From NCBI RefSeq assembly GCF_031846505.1, contig NZ_JAVRHP010000002.1, positions 1 through 64,000 of the forward strand: a stretch of DNA of 64,000 nt, read 5' to 3'. Shown in pieces: positions 18,029 through 26,541 of the stretch. Source of the stretch: Autumnicola edwardsiae. GTDB taxonomy: Bacteria; Bacteroidota; Bacteroidia; Flavobacteriales; Flavobacteriaceae. Both the position numbers and the translations under genes were made by a program. The notes beneath the pieces are model-generated. The model had not been told where the DNA came from and made no database searches. It worked only from the letters and a program-made list of their open reading frames with translations. Within the stretch, counting starts at the first letter, position 1; each line of letters opens with the position of its first letter.

Positions 18029-19642
18029 ATGGCGACAGCAAAAATTAGTCAGAAGAGTGTGTACCTTATAACTATAGTAGCCAGCCTCGGTGGTTTACTA
18101 TTTGGTTATGACACGGCGGTAATTTCTGGGGCGGTAGGTGCTTTGGAAAGTTCCTTTATTACTTCTTTGGAAAACAATACAACCTTGGCAGAAAATAGTA
18201 TTTTTCAGTTTAAGGTTATTATTAGTTTATGTATCCTGGCCATAGGATTATTATTTGCATCTTTTATTTTAAAGTTTTTTAAGCGCAGTACTGCTTATAT
18301 CATTATAGCGGGCATCCTTTTGTTGGGTGGTGCTATCTATTATTTCCAGTTTTTGACATTGCCGGGAGTGCTCACAGAGAATCTAAGGAATTCAATTTTG
18401 GGATTCATGGTGAGTAGTGCTCTTGTAGGTTGTATTATTGGTGCCTCTATGGGAGATAATGCTGCAAATTCTATAGGACGACGAAACGGACTTATTATAT
18501 CTGCGCTTCTTTTCCTTCTATCCGCTTGCGGTTCTTCTTACCCAGAAATTATGAATATTTTTCCCGGTAATGATCTAACATCATTCATCATTTACCGTAT
18601 TGTTGGAGGAATAGGAGTGGGGCTCGCCAGTATGCTGGCACCGGTTTATATTGCTGAAATGGCACCTGCGGGAATTCGTGGGAAACTTGTTTCTTTTAAC
18701 CAGTTCGCAATCGTTACAGGTATGCTGGTCGTATACTTTGTTAACTATTTTATCGTAAGTGGACAGACGGAAGACTGGATTAACCAGACGGGATGGCGGT
18801 ATATGTTTTTATCGGAAAGTATCCCGGCTCTCCTGTTTTTGCTTTTCTTGTTTTTTGTTCCCAAAACACCTCGTTTCCAGACAATGAAAGGAAATGAGAA
18901 GGATGCTATGGAGGTTCTTACAAAGCTGAATGGTCCGGATAAAGCATCACAAATTCTGGCAGAGATTAAAGCATCTTTTAGTCGTACTAAATCTCACTGG
19001 CTTTCTTTTGGATGGACGGTAGTGATTGTAGGGATTGTGCTTTCCGTTTTTCAGCAATTTGTAGGAATTAACGTGGTACTCTACTACGCTCCGCAAATTT
19101 TTGAGGGAATGGGAATGGAGACTGATGCGTCCATGTTGCAAACAATAATTGTGGGAGCGATAAATATGCTCTTTACTGTTTTGGCAATTATGACGGTTGA
19201 TAAATTTGGAAGGAAGAAATTAATGATGATAGGAAGTGCAGTAATGGCCGTGAGTATGATAGGGCTTGGATTCGCGCTTTATTTACAGGTTGAAGGTTTG
19301 CCTGCGTTACTTCTTATGCTTCTTTATATTGCTGCTTTTGCAATGTCATGGGGACCTGTAACCTGGGTGCTGTTGTCTGAAATTTTTCCAAACAAGATCA
19401 GGGGAGTGATGGCTGTAGCGGTAGCAGTCCAATGGCTGGCCAACCTTATTGTCTCCTGGACATTCCCAATGATGGATAAGAATGAAGCGCTTGTGGAGAG
19501 TTTTCATCATGGATTCTCGTACTGGATATACGGAATAATGGCTATCCTATCTGGTTTATTCATCTGGAAATTTGTGCCGGAGACCAAAGGAAGAACCTTG
19601 GAAGACATGGAAAATTTATGGATTCGAAAAAAAAGTAATTAA
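18029..19642 (+). CDS. xylE: XylE-like D-xylose:H+ symporter with an inserted helix pair
   Basis: A sugar-porter MFS protein importing xylose across the inner membrane. It is very close to E. coli XylE from LLFGYDTAVISGAVG onward. Residues that line the xylose site in XylE are present in context: Gln in LVSFNQFAIVTG, the QQ and Asn of FQQFVGINVVLYYAP, Trp in AMSWGPVTWVLLSEIFP and Gln in AVQWLAN. It ends with the PETKGRTLEDME signature. It is 537 residues against 491 for XylE. The extra length is an insert at about 62-115 between helices 1 and 2 with two hydrophobic segments, which would give 14 rather than 12 helices. Start of the xyl operon, 9 bases before xylB. Confidence 0.9.
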   Translation: MATAKISQKSVYLITIVASLGGLLFGYDTAVISGAVGALESSFITSLENNTTLAENSIFQFKVIISLCILAIGLLFASFILKFFKRSTAYIIIAGILLLGGAIYYFQFLTLPGVLTENLRNSILGFMVSSALVGCIIGASMGDNAANSIGRRNGLIISALLFLLSACGSSYPEIMNIFPGNDLTSFIIYRIVGGIGVGLASMLAPVYIAEMAPAGIRGKLVSFNQFAIVTGMLVVYFVNYFIVSGQTEDWINQTGWRYMFLSESIPALLFLLFLFFVPKTPRFQTMKGNEKDAMEVLTKLNGPDKASQILAEIKASFSRTKSHWLSFGWTVVIVGIVLSVFQQFVGINVVLYYAPQIFEGMGMETDASMLQTIIVGAINMLFTVLAIMTVDKFGRKKLMMIGSAVMAVSMIGLGFALYLQVEGLPALLLMLLYIAAFAMSWGPVTWVLLSEIFPNKIRGVMAVAVAVQWLANLIVSWTFPMMDKNEALVESFHHGFSYWIYGIMAILSGLFIWKFVPETKGRTLEDMENLWIRKKSN

Positions 19643-19651
19643 AATATAAAT

Positions 19652-21148
19652 ATGTATTTCTTAGGAATAGATTTAGGAAGTTCCTCAATAAAGGTGTCGG
19701 TTTTAGATGCTGAAAAGGGTAAGATAATTTGTGCGGTCACAGTTCCGGAGTCTGAGATGGAAATTTTGGCACCAAAGTTTGACTGGGCAGAACAAAACCC
19801 GGAAGTCTGGTGGGGTTATGTAAAAGAGGGACTTAATGAGGTGTCGAAAAAGCACAATATCGACCTCAAAGAGGTAAATGGAATTGGAATAGCATACCAG
19901 ATGCATGGTCTTGTTCTTACAGATGAGAACCTGGAACCGGTAAGGCCTTCTATTATCTGGTGTGACAGCAGGGCGGTAGAAATTGGTAATGAAGCTTATG
20001 ATGCTATTGGAAAAGAGAATTGCCAGAGACAAATACTGGGGAGCCCCGGGAACTTTACTGCTTCAAAGTTAAAGTGGGTAAAGCAGAATGAACCTGAAGT
20101 ATACGCCAAAGCAAAATACATGATGCTTCCGGGAGACTATATAGCGGCAAAGCTCTCCGGTATTCCGCAGACTACTACTTCCGGCTTATCTGAAGCTGCT
20201 CTGTGGGATTTCCCAAAAGGCACGTTGGCTACAGAGGTATTGGAGAATATGGGTTTGTCCAAGGATTATATTCCGGAGATTGTTCCGAGTTTTGGACGGC
20301 AGGCAAAAATGAATAAAGAGGTAGCCACTGAATTAGGACTAAATCCTAATGCAATGATTACCTACCGTGCCGGAGACCAGCCTAACAATGCGTTGTCTTT
20401 AAATGTATTAAATCCCGGTGAGATTGCTACTACTGCGGGTACTTCCGCGGTTATATACGCTGTGACTGATAGTGATACCTATGATAAAGAAAACAGGGTA
20501 AATACATTCTTACATGTAAATAACAGTGAAGAAAAGAAGCGCAATGGTATTTTGGGAATTATTAATGGTTCCGGAATTCTTTATCAATGGCTGCGGAAGA
20601 CAATTTCTTTAGGAAATGATGAGCTTATTTCCTACGAGTTGCTTAACCGCGAGGCTGCGAAAGTGGCTGCGGGAAGTGAAGGATTGCGATTCTATCCTTT
20701 TGGAAATGGAGCGGAACGAATTTTTAACAATAAACGGGTTAATTCGGGAATTGAAAACCTTAACTTTAATATTCACCAACCCCCACATCTTATACGTGCT
20801 GCCTGCGAAGGAATTGTGTTTGCCATGAACTATGGTTTTGATGTTATAAAATCTATGGGAACTTCTGGAGAAGTGGTTCGCGCGGGAAAGGGAAATCTAT
20901 TTTTGAGTCCGGTCTTTAGAGAAATTTTTTGTAATACTACGCAAGCCAAACTTGAGCTTTACAACACTTCTGGTGCAGAAGGAGCAGCGCGGGGTGCAGC
21001 CTATGGTTACGGCTATTTCAGTAGTCTTGAAGAAGCCTTTGGCGGCTTGGAAATAGTAGAGCGAATAGAGCCCAACCATGAACTTTCGTCTCAATATCAG
21101 GAAATTTATGCGCAGTGGAAAGAAAATATTAAAATAGAAAAAGAATAA
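19652..21148 (+). CDS. xylB: Xylulokinase
   Basis: Phosphorylates D-xylulose to xylulose 5-phosphate (EC 2.7.1.17). 498 residues of the FGGY kinase family. It starts with YFLGIDLGSSSIKVSVLD (phosphate-binding loop), has GIGIAYQMHGLVLTDENLEP with the xylulokinase MHG motif and the catalytic Asp in AGDQPNNALSLNVL, followed by GEIATTAGTSAVIYA. The C-terminal ATP-binding half contains RAACEGIVFAMNYGFDVI and SGAEGAARGAAYGYGY. Tightly packed between xylE and xylA with gaps of 9 and 3 bases, so the three are one transcript. Confidence 0.95.
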   Translation: MYFLGIDLGSSSIKVSVLDAEKGKIICAVTVPESEMEILAPKFDWAEQNPEVWWGYVKEGLNEVSKKHNIDLKEVNGIGIAYQMHGLVLTDENLEPVRPSIIWCDSRAVEIGNEAYDAIGKENCQRQILGSPGNFTASKLKWVKQNEPEVYAKAKYMMLPGDYIAAKLSGIPQTTTSGLSEAALWDFPKGTLATEVLENMGLSKDYIPEIVPSFGRQAKMNKEVATELGLNPNAMITYRAGDQPNNALSLNVLNPGEIATTAGTSAVIYAVTDSDTYDKENRVNTFLHVNNSEEKKRNGILGIINGSGILYQWLRKTISLGNDELISYELLNREAAKVAAGSEGLRFYPFGNGAERIFNNKRVNSGIENLNFNIHQPPHLIRAACEGIVFAMNYGFDVIKSMGTSGEVVRAGKGNLFLSPVFREIFCNTTQAKLELYNTSGAEGAARGAAYGYGYFSSLEEAFGGLEIVERIEPNHELSSQYQEIYAQWKENIKIEKE

Positions 21149-21151
21149 ATT

Positions 21152-22471
21152 ATGAACACAGAAAGTAAATTTTTTAAAAACGTAGATCAAATCAAATATG
21201 AAGGCAGGGAAAGTGATAATCCTTTAGCTTTTAAATATTATGATGAAAATAAAGTTGTAGCAGGAAAGACCCTGAAAGAACATATGAGGTTTGCCACAGC
21301 ATACTGGCACACATTTAATAATACCGGTAGTGATCCTTTTGGTCCTGGTACAGAGACTTTTGAGTGGGATAAAAGTGATGATCCCATTACCCGTGCAAAG
21401 GATAAAATGGACGCGGCTTTCGAATTTATGACAAAGCTGGGTACACCGTATTACTGCTTTCACGATGTGGATGTTGTAGATGAAGCTCCAAGTCTTGCTG
21501 AGTTTGAGAAAAGGCTGCAGACCATGGTGGAATATGCCAAGCAAAAGCAGGAGGAAAGCGGAATAAAATTATTATGGGGAACATCTAATTTATTTAGTAA
21601 CCCCCGTTATATGAATGGCGCAGCGACCAATCCCAATTTTGATGTTCTTGCTTATGCCGGTGCACAGGCTAAAATTGCGATTGATGCTACAATTGCACTT
21701 GGAGGAGAAAACTATGTGTTCTGGGGAGGTCGTGAAGGTTATATGAGCCTTCTAAATACAGATATGAAGAGAGAACAGGAGCACCTGGGTCGCTTTCTTA
21801 ATACCTGTAAAGATTATGCAAGGCAACAAGGTTTTAAAGGTACATTCTTTATCGAACCAAAACCAATGGAGCCTACTAAACATCAATATGATTATGATGC
21901 GGCTACTTCTTTGCGTTTTATTAATCAATACGGACTGGAAAACGATTTTAAATTAAATCTTGAAGTAAATCATGGAACTCTTGCTGGGCACACATTTGAA
22001 CATGAACTTCAGGTTGCTGTTGATGCCGGTATGTTGGGAAGTATAGATGCTAACAGAGGAGATTACCAGAATGGTTGGGATACAGATCAGTTTCCTATAG
22101 ATCTATACGAGATCACTCAGGCTATGCTTATCATCCTTGAAGGAGGTGGAATCCAGGGTGGGGGAATTAACTTTGATGCTAAAGTCAGACGTAATTCAAC
22201 CGATCTTGAAGATAAATTTATAGCCCACGTTGCCGGAATGGATATTTTTGCAAGAGGACTGATTTGTGCTGATAACATTTTGCAAAATTCCCAGTATAAA
22301 AAGCTTCGAAAAGATCGCTACTCATCTTTTGACAGTGGAAACGGATCTAAGTTTGAAAAAGGGGATTTATCACTCGAAGACCTTAGTAAAATTGCAAGGG
22401 AAGCTGGAGAGCCTCAGCAAATAAGTGGAAAACAGGAATTGTTTGAGCAAATTGTTGCTAATTCCTATTAA
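21152..22471 (+). CDS. xylA: Xylose isomerase
   Basis: Interconverts D-xylose and D-xylulose (EC 5.3.1.5). 439 residues, typical of class II enzymes. The catalytic His is in YYCFHDVDVV. Metal ligands lie in FIEPKPMEPTKHQYDYD, LEVNHGTLAGHTFEHEL and GSIDANRGDYQNGWDTDQFP. The first-metal and substrate loop VFWGGREGYMSLLNTD is also intact. Three bases after xylB and last in the xyl operon; a terminator hairpin follows at 22508. Confidence 0.97.
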   Translation: MNTESKFFKNVDQIKYEGRESDNPLAFKYYDENKVVAGKTLKEHMRFATAYWHTFNNTGSDPFGPGTETFEWDKSDDPITRAKDKMDAAFEFMTKLGTPYYCFHDVDVVDEAPSLAEFEKRLQTMVEYAKQKQEESGIKLLWGTSNLFSNPRYMNGAATNPNFDVLAYAGAQAKIAIDATIALGGENYVFWGGREGYMSLLNTDMKREQEHLGRFLNTCKDYARQQGFKGTFFIEPKPMEPTKHQYDYDAATSLRFINQYGLENDFKLNLEVNHGTLAGHTFEHELQVAVDAGMLGSIDANRGDYQNGWDTDQFPIDLYEITQAMLIILEGGGIQGGGINFDAKVRRNSTDLEDKFIAHVAGMDIFARGLICADNILQNSQYKKLRKDRYSSFDSGNGSKFEKGDLSLEDLSKIAREAGEPQQISGKQELFEQIVANSY

Positions 22472-22507
22472 TAGGAGAGGGAACATATGTTGGAAACATT
22501 GAAGGAG

Positions 22508-22537
22508 GAGGCTGACATTCTTTGTCGGCCTCTTTTA
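22508..22537 (+). terminator. Terminator of the xyl operon
   Basis: GAGGCTGACA pairs with TGTCGGCCTC (one wobble) around a 5-base loop, followed by a short T-run. It starts 37 bases after the xylA stop. Confidence 0.8.
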
Positions 22538-23160
22538 AGCTAAACCTAAATTGTCTGCAGGTTATGTTGGCCTTTGCATCAGTAAAATTGATTAAGCTAT
22601 TTTCTCTTCCTGGATGAGATCGCAAATTAAGATCCAGCCGTTCGCAGGTTTTACTTCTATTTAAGAACTTCTGCTGTAGTTCCATTTACACAATCGAATT
22701 TTAACTTTTATAATATGTTCTGATATAGCTCTTGTTGTTTAATACCAGTTGTGTGTTAACCAGGCGGAAACAACTTTTCCTTATGCTATTAGCTTAATAT
22801 TTATGAAGTAGACTTTGCACAAAATAAGAGTCTGCTCCAAAGGAGAAAATATTAATGAGAGGATTTACAACATTTAAATCTTAATTTTTAAGGAATTTAG
22901 CATAGCTAACCGTGGTAATCTATTGGTATCTCGCAAATGAGTTAATTGCAGACTTGGTTTCTTTAAGATTTTGAGGTTTGAAGAAAACCCTTTTATAAGC
23001 ATTATTATTTAAGACCTTCCTTTTTGAGCTAGATTAAATGCTCTGAAAGAAGAACGGGAGTAACAGATTATTTAATCTAACTTTTAAACACAAATGTTTT
23101 CAAAAAAAACCTTCCAAACTGCAGTATTGATGGGAAATGCTTCAAAATTTATCGAGAGTT

Positions 23161-23176
23161 GCAACAAAATTGTTAC
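23161..23176. promoter_or_regulatory. Inverted repeat near the SusC1 promoter
   Basis: GCAACAA and TTGTTAC form an inverted repeat with one mismatch, similar to the repeat in front of the LacI-family gene at 16880-16899. It lies about 20 bases upstream of the TATATTTG box. Confidence 0.35.
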
Positions 23177-23196
23177 TGCAATTGGACGAGGCCAGA

Positions 23197-23204
23197 TATA
23201 TTTG
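23197..23204 (+). promoter_or_regulatory. Candidate -7 box for SusC1
   Basis: TATATTTG fully matches TAnnTTTG, 63 bases before the first in-frame ATG (23268) and 162 before the preferred one (23367). No clear -33 TTTG is placed at the usual distance. Confidence 0.5.
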
Positions 23205-23240
23205 TTATTAAATCATTAAGAGTTTTTAACTAAAATTTTT

Positions 23241-23256
23241 AATCAATCGATTTCGT
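23241..23256. promoter_or_regulatory. Weaker putative LacI-family operator before SusC1
   Basis: AATCAATCGATTTCGT matches the best operator copy at 12 of 16 positions by eye and keeps the central AATCGATT palindrome. It lies downstream of the candidate -7 box, a position suited to repression. Confidence 0.4.
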
Positions 23257-23366
23257 AGGACAACGTAATGTTGGCTTCAAAAAAAAGGGCATCCATAGCA
23301 AAAATCATCAAATATTTTAATTTTTCTCACAATCATCTAAAACTCGTTAATAAAATAAATTCTACA

Positions 23367-26300
23367 ATGACAAATCTTTTACTTAGTGAATTAAGCTCAA
23401 AAATTCGAGGTTTTCATCTCTTCGTTGTAATGAGTCTGATCAGTTTTACAGCGTTTGCACAAAATACAATTACAGGAACAGTTACCGATGAAAACGGACC
23501 AGTACCGGGAGTAACTGTTATGGTAAAGGGAACCAGCAACGGAGTTGTTACAGATTTTGATGGTAATTATGCCATTAATAATGTTCCCTCAGATGGGGTG
23601 CTTGTTTTCAGTTTTGTAGGTTTCCAAACTAAAGAGGAACCGGTTAATGGCCAAAGCGAAATTAATACAAGTTTAGAAACAGACGTGTCTTCCTTAGATG
23701 AAGTTGTTGTTGTTGGTTACGGCACCATGAAAAGGAGTGATGTTACGGGAGCAGTTGTTTCGGTTTCGGAAGAGGCGATTGAAGAGTCTATTCCCACAAC
23801 AGTAGATCAGGTTTTGCAAGGTCGTGCTGCCGGGGTACAGATTCAGCAAAATAGTGGTGCACCAGGAGCCAGTTCCTCCATTCGTATTAGGGGTATAAGT
23901 TCAGTAACTGGAACTAATGAACCAATTTTCGTGATCGACGGGGTAATCGTCGAAAGTGAGACTGGTTCAACTGGTCAAAATGCGTTTGCATCTATTAATC
24001 CGTCTGATATTGTTTCCATAGATATTCTCAAAGATGCTTCTGCTACTGCTATTTATGGATCCAGGGCGGCAAACGGAGTTATTCTTATTACGACTAAAAG
24101 AGGTCAGAATGGTGAAGCTACTATTAATCTTAATAGTTATGTAGGTTTTCAGGAGTTGCCCAATCAATTGGACATGCTTACTCTCCGGGAATATGCGATA
24201 CACAAGAATACGAGAGCAGAGCTGGATATAGTTCAGCAAGATCCTTTCTTTATACGTCCCGAACTGTTGGGTGAAGGGACTGACTGGCAGGATGAAATGT
24301 TCACGAGGGCTATGATGCAAAGTCATAATCTATCAGTATCTGGTGGGAATGAGAAAACGAATTATGCTTTAAGTATCGGATATTTAGACCAGGAGGGAAT
24401 AGCCCTGGGATCAGATTTTGACCGGCTCAATTTAAGAGGGACTTTTGATTCTCAGGTAAAAGATTATCTCAAGACCGGAATAACTTTTGCGTTTAACACC
24501 ATAAATCAAACAACAACTTTTTCTGAGCAGTCCTTAATTTTAACTGCATTAAGACAAACACCTAACGTTGCTGTGCGTAATGCGGAAGGTACGTTTGATG
24601 GTCCCGTTGATGATGAGTTTACTCAAAATAATCCAGTAGGTCTGGCAAGTATCAGGGAGAACCGAAGTGAGAGCGCTGGGATTAGGGCAAATACATTTGC
24701 CGAAATTGAATTTGTGGAAGGATTGAAATTAAGATCGGAATATTCTATAGACTACGGAGTTTCTAATAATTACACTTTCAATCCCTCTTATCAATTTGGA
24801 GCTATTATAAATTCTACCAGGGAAGGCTCCAGGACAAAAAGTTACAATAAATACTATAATTTCCGAAACGTCTTGACTTATGACCGTTCTTTTGGTGATC
24901 ACGGTATTAATGCTATACTTGGTCAGGAATACCAGCAAACGTATTGGGAAAACCTGTACGGATATCGTTCCGGGTATTTAACAAATGGAGCTACAGATTT
25001 AGATGCAGGTGATCCATCAACTGCAAGAAATGGGAACACCAGTGTCGAAAGTGCTTTAAGTTCTTATTTTGCAAGGACGTTTTATTCATTTGATGATAAA
25101 TACTTATTAACCGCAACTTTAAGATATGACGGGTCTTCAAAATTTGCCGAGAGTAACCGCTGGGGATGGTTCCCTTCTGCTGCATTAGCGTGGAAAATTT
25201 CCAATGAAGAATTTCTTCAGGACAATGAGTATATTAATAATCTAAAACTTCGATTGGGTTACGGAGCTGTGGGTAACCAATATGTTCCTAATTTTGCCTA
25301 TACTTCAATATATGGAGCATCAGCTACTCCTTTTGGAGCGGGACTTTTAGCTACCAATACTGCAAACGAAGATTTAGAATGGGAAACAACATATTCAGGT
25401 AATATTGGTCTGGATCTTAACATGTTTAATAACCGTCTGGAGTTTATTGCAGATGTATACTACAAGAAAACAGATAATTTATTATTGCGTGCTCCATATC
25501 CTGATTATTCCGGAACTACTGGTGTAGGGGCCACTACTGCACCTTTTGTGAATATAGGGTCTCTTGAAAATAAGGGGCTTGAATTAACCCTAAATACGGT
25601 AAACGTAGATACAGGTGACTTTTCCTGGAGAACAAACCTTGTATTTACACTTAACAGGAATGAAGTTCTGGCATTAGCGACAGATACCGGAATTTTAAAC
25701 GAGACACTACAGCAGGGTTCAGATGTAACTATCGTTACAAGAACTGCAGTTGGTCAGCCTATTGGTCAGTTCTACGGTTATAAAGTGATCGGCCGTTTTG
25801 AAGAGGCCACAGATTTTTACTACAGAAATGAGAATGATGAAGTAGTACCTACCGCTTTACCTGAAGGCATGGAGATTGGTGAAAACGGTGTTTGGATTGG
25901 TGATTATATATTTGATGATGTAAATGAAGATGGTGTAATTAATGAACAGGATCGGGACTATATTGGTAATCCTCATCCAGATTTTAGTTACGGTATCGGA
26001 AATACCTTCAAATACAAAGGCTTTGACCTTAATGTCCAGCTTTCCGGATTATATGGCAACGAAGTGGTGAATTACCAAAGACGTTTTTTAGAAAACCCCC
26101 GGGAAAATACGAACTTATTACAATCGGCTCTTGGTTATGCTGAGCTAGGCCTTATTGATCCCAACGGGCCAAATGATTATCGTAATGTTCAAATAGTAGA
26201 CGGGGATCAATATATGCCAAGGATAGCAGCTTCTTCGGCAGCTTCTACCTCCAATTTTAGATATAGTGATAGATTCCTGGAAGATGGTTCGTATTTGCGA

Positions 26301-26531
26301 ATTCAGAATATTTCTTTTGGATATAATTTTCCACGGGATTTTGTTGAGAAATTTGGGCTTCTTAATCTAAAATTATATACGAACTTACAGAATGTATATA
26401 CTTTTACAAATTACTCTGGATTTGATCCGGAGGTAGGGGCAATTAATCAGAATGTTCTTTTATCAGGTATAGACAATGGGAGATATCCTTCTCCTCGCAT
26501 CTATACTTTGGGTGTGAATGTTAACTTTTAA
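23367..26531 (+). CDS. SusC-like TonB-dependent outer-membrane transporter (system 1)
   Basis: Imports xylan oligosaccharides across the outer membrane with its SusD partner. About 1054 residues: signal peptide ending at AFAQ, a CarboxypepD_reg-like domain (TITGTVTDENGPVPGVTVMV, then VVTDFDGNYAI), the DEVVVVGYGTMKRSDVTGAV segment typical of SusC, a plug with IRIRGISSVTGTNEPIFVIDG and DILKDASATAIYGSRAANGVI, then a beta-barrel ending in LGVNVNF. An upstream ATG at 23268 would add 33 residues that are not signal-like; the ATG at 23367 begins the signal peptide. First gene of the SusC1-SusD1-SGBP-GH10 operon. Confidence 0.95.
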   Translation: MTNLLLSELSSKIRGFHLFVVMSLISFTAFAQNTITGTVTDENGPVPGVTVMVKGTSNGVVTDFDGNYAINNVPSDGVLVFSFVGFQTKEEPVNGQSEINTSLETDVSSLDEVVVVGYGTMKRSDVTGAVVSVSEEAIEESIPTTVDQVLQGRAAGVQIQQNSGAPGASSSIRIRGISSVTGTNEPIFVIDGVIVESETGSTGQNAFASINPSDIVSIDILKDASATAIYGSRAANGVILITTKRGQNGEATINLNSYVGFQELPNQLDMLTLREYAIHKNTRAELDIVQQDPFFIRPELLGEGTDWQDEMFTRAMMQSHNLSVSGGNEKTNYALSIGYLDQEGIALGSDFDRLNLRGTFDSQVKDYLKTGITFAFNTINQTTTFSEQSLILTALRQTPNVAVRNAEGTFDGPVDDEFTQNNPVGLASIRENRSESAGIRANTFAEIEFVEGLKLRSEYSIDYGVSNNYTFNPSYQFGAIINSTREGSRTKSYNKYYNFRNVLTYDRSFGDHGINAILGQEYQQTYWENLYGYRSGYLTNGATDLDAGDPSTARNGNTSVESALSSYFARTFYSFDDKYLLTATLRYDGSSKFAESNRWGWFPSAALAWKISNEEFLQDNEYINNLKLRLGYGAVGNQYVPNFAYTSIYGASATPFGAGLLATNTANEDLEWETTYSGNIGLDLNMFNNRLEFIADVYYKKTDNLLLRAPYPDYSGTTGVGATTAPFVNIGSLENKGLELTLNTVNVDTGDFSWRTNLVFTLNRNEVLALATDTGILNETLQQGSDVTIVTRTAVGQPIGQFYGYKVIGRFEEATDFYYRNENDEVVPTALPEGMEIGENGVWIGDYIFDDVNEDGVINEQDRDYIGNPHPDFSYGIGNTFKYKGFDLNVQLSGLYGNEVVNYQRRFLENPRENTNLLQSALGYAELGLIDPNGPNDYRNVQIVDGDQYMPRIAASSAASTSNFRYSDRFLEDGSYLRIQNISFGYNFPRDFVEKFGLLNLKLYTNLQNVYTFTNYSGFDPEVGAINQNVLLSGIDNGRYPSPRIYTLGVNVNF

Positions 26532-26541
26532 AAAAAATAAT

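Larger units (their letters stand above)
22538..23366. other. Long AT-rich upstream region of SusC1
   Basis: About 830 bases lie between the xyl terminator and the preferred SusC1 ATG. I see no credible gene. Near the 3' end are an inverted repeat GCAACAAAATTGTTAC (23161-23176), a TATATTTG box (23197-23204) and a weak LacI-type site (23241-23256). The part from 22540 to 23150 shows nothing I can name. Confidence 0.5.

Noticed and set aside
22458..22685. 75-codon minus-strand frame after xylA
   Set aside because: Covers the xyl terminator hairpin, with no signal, domain or ribosome-binding context.
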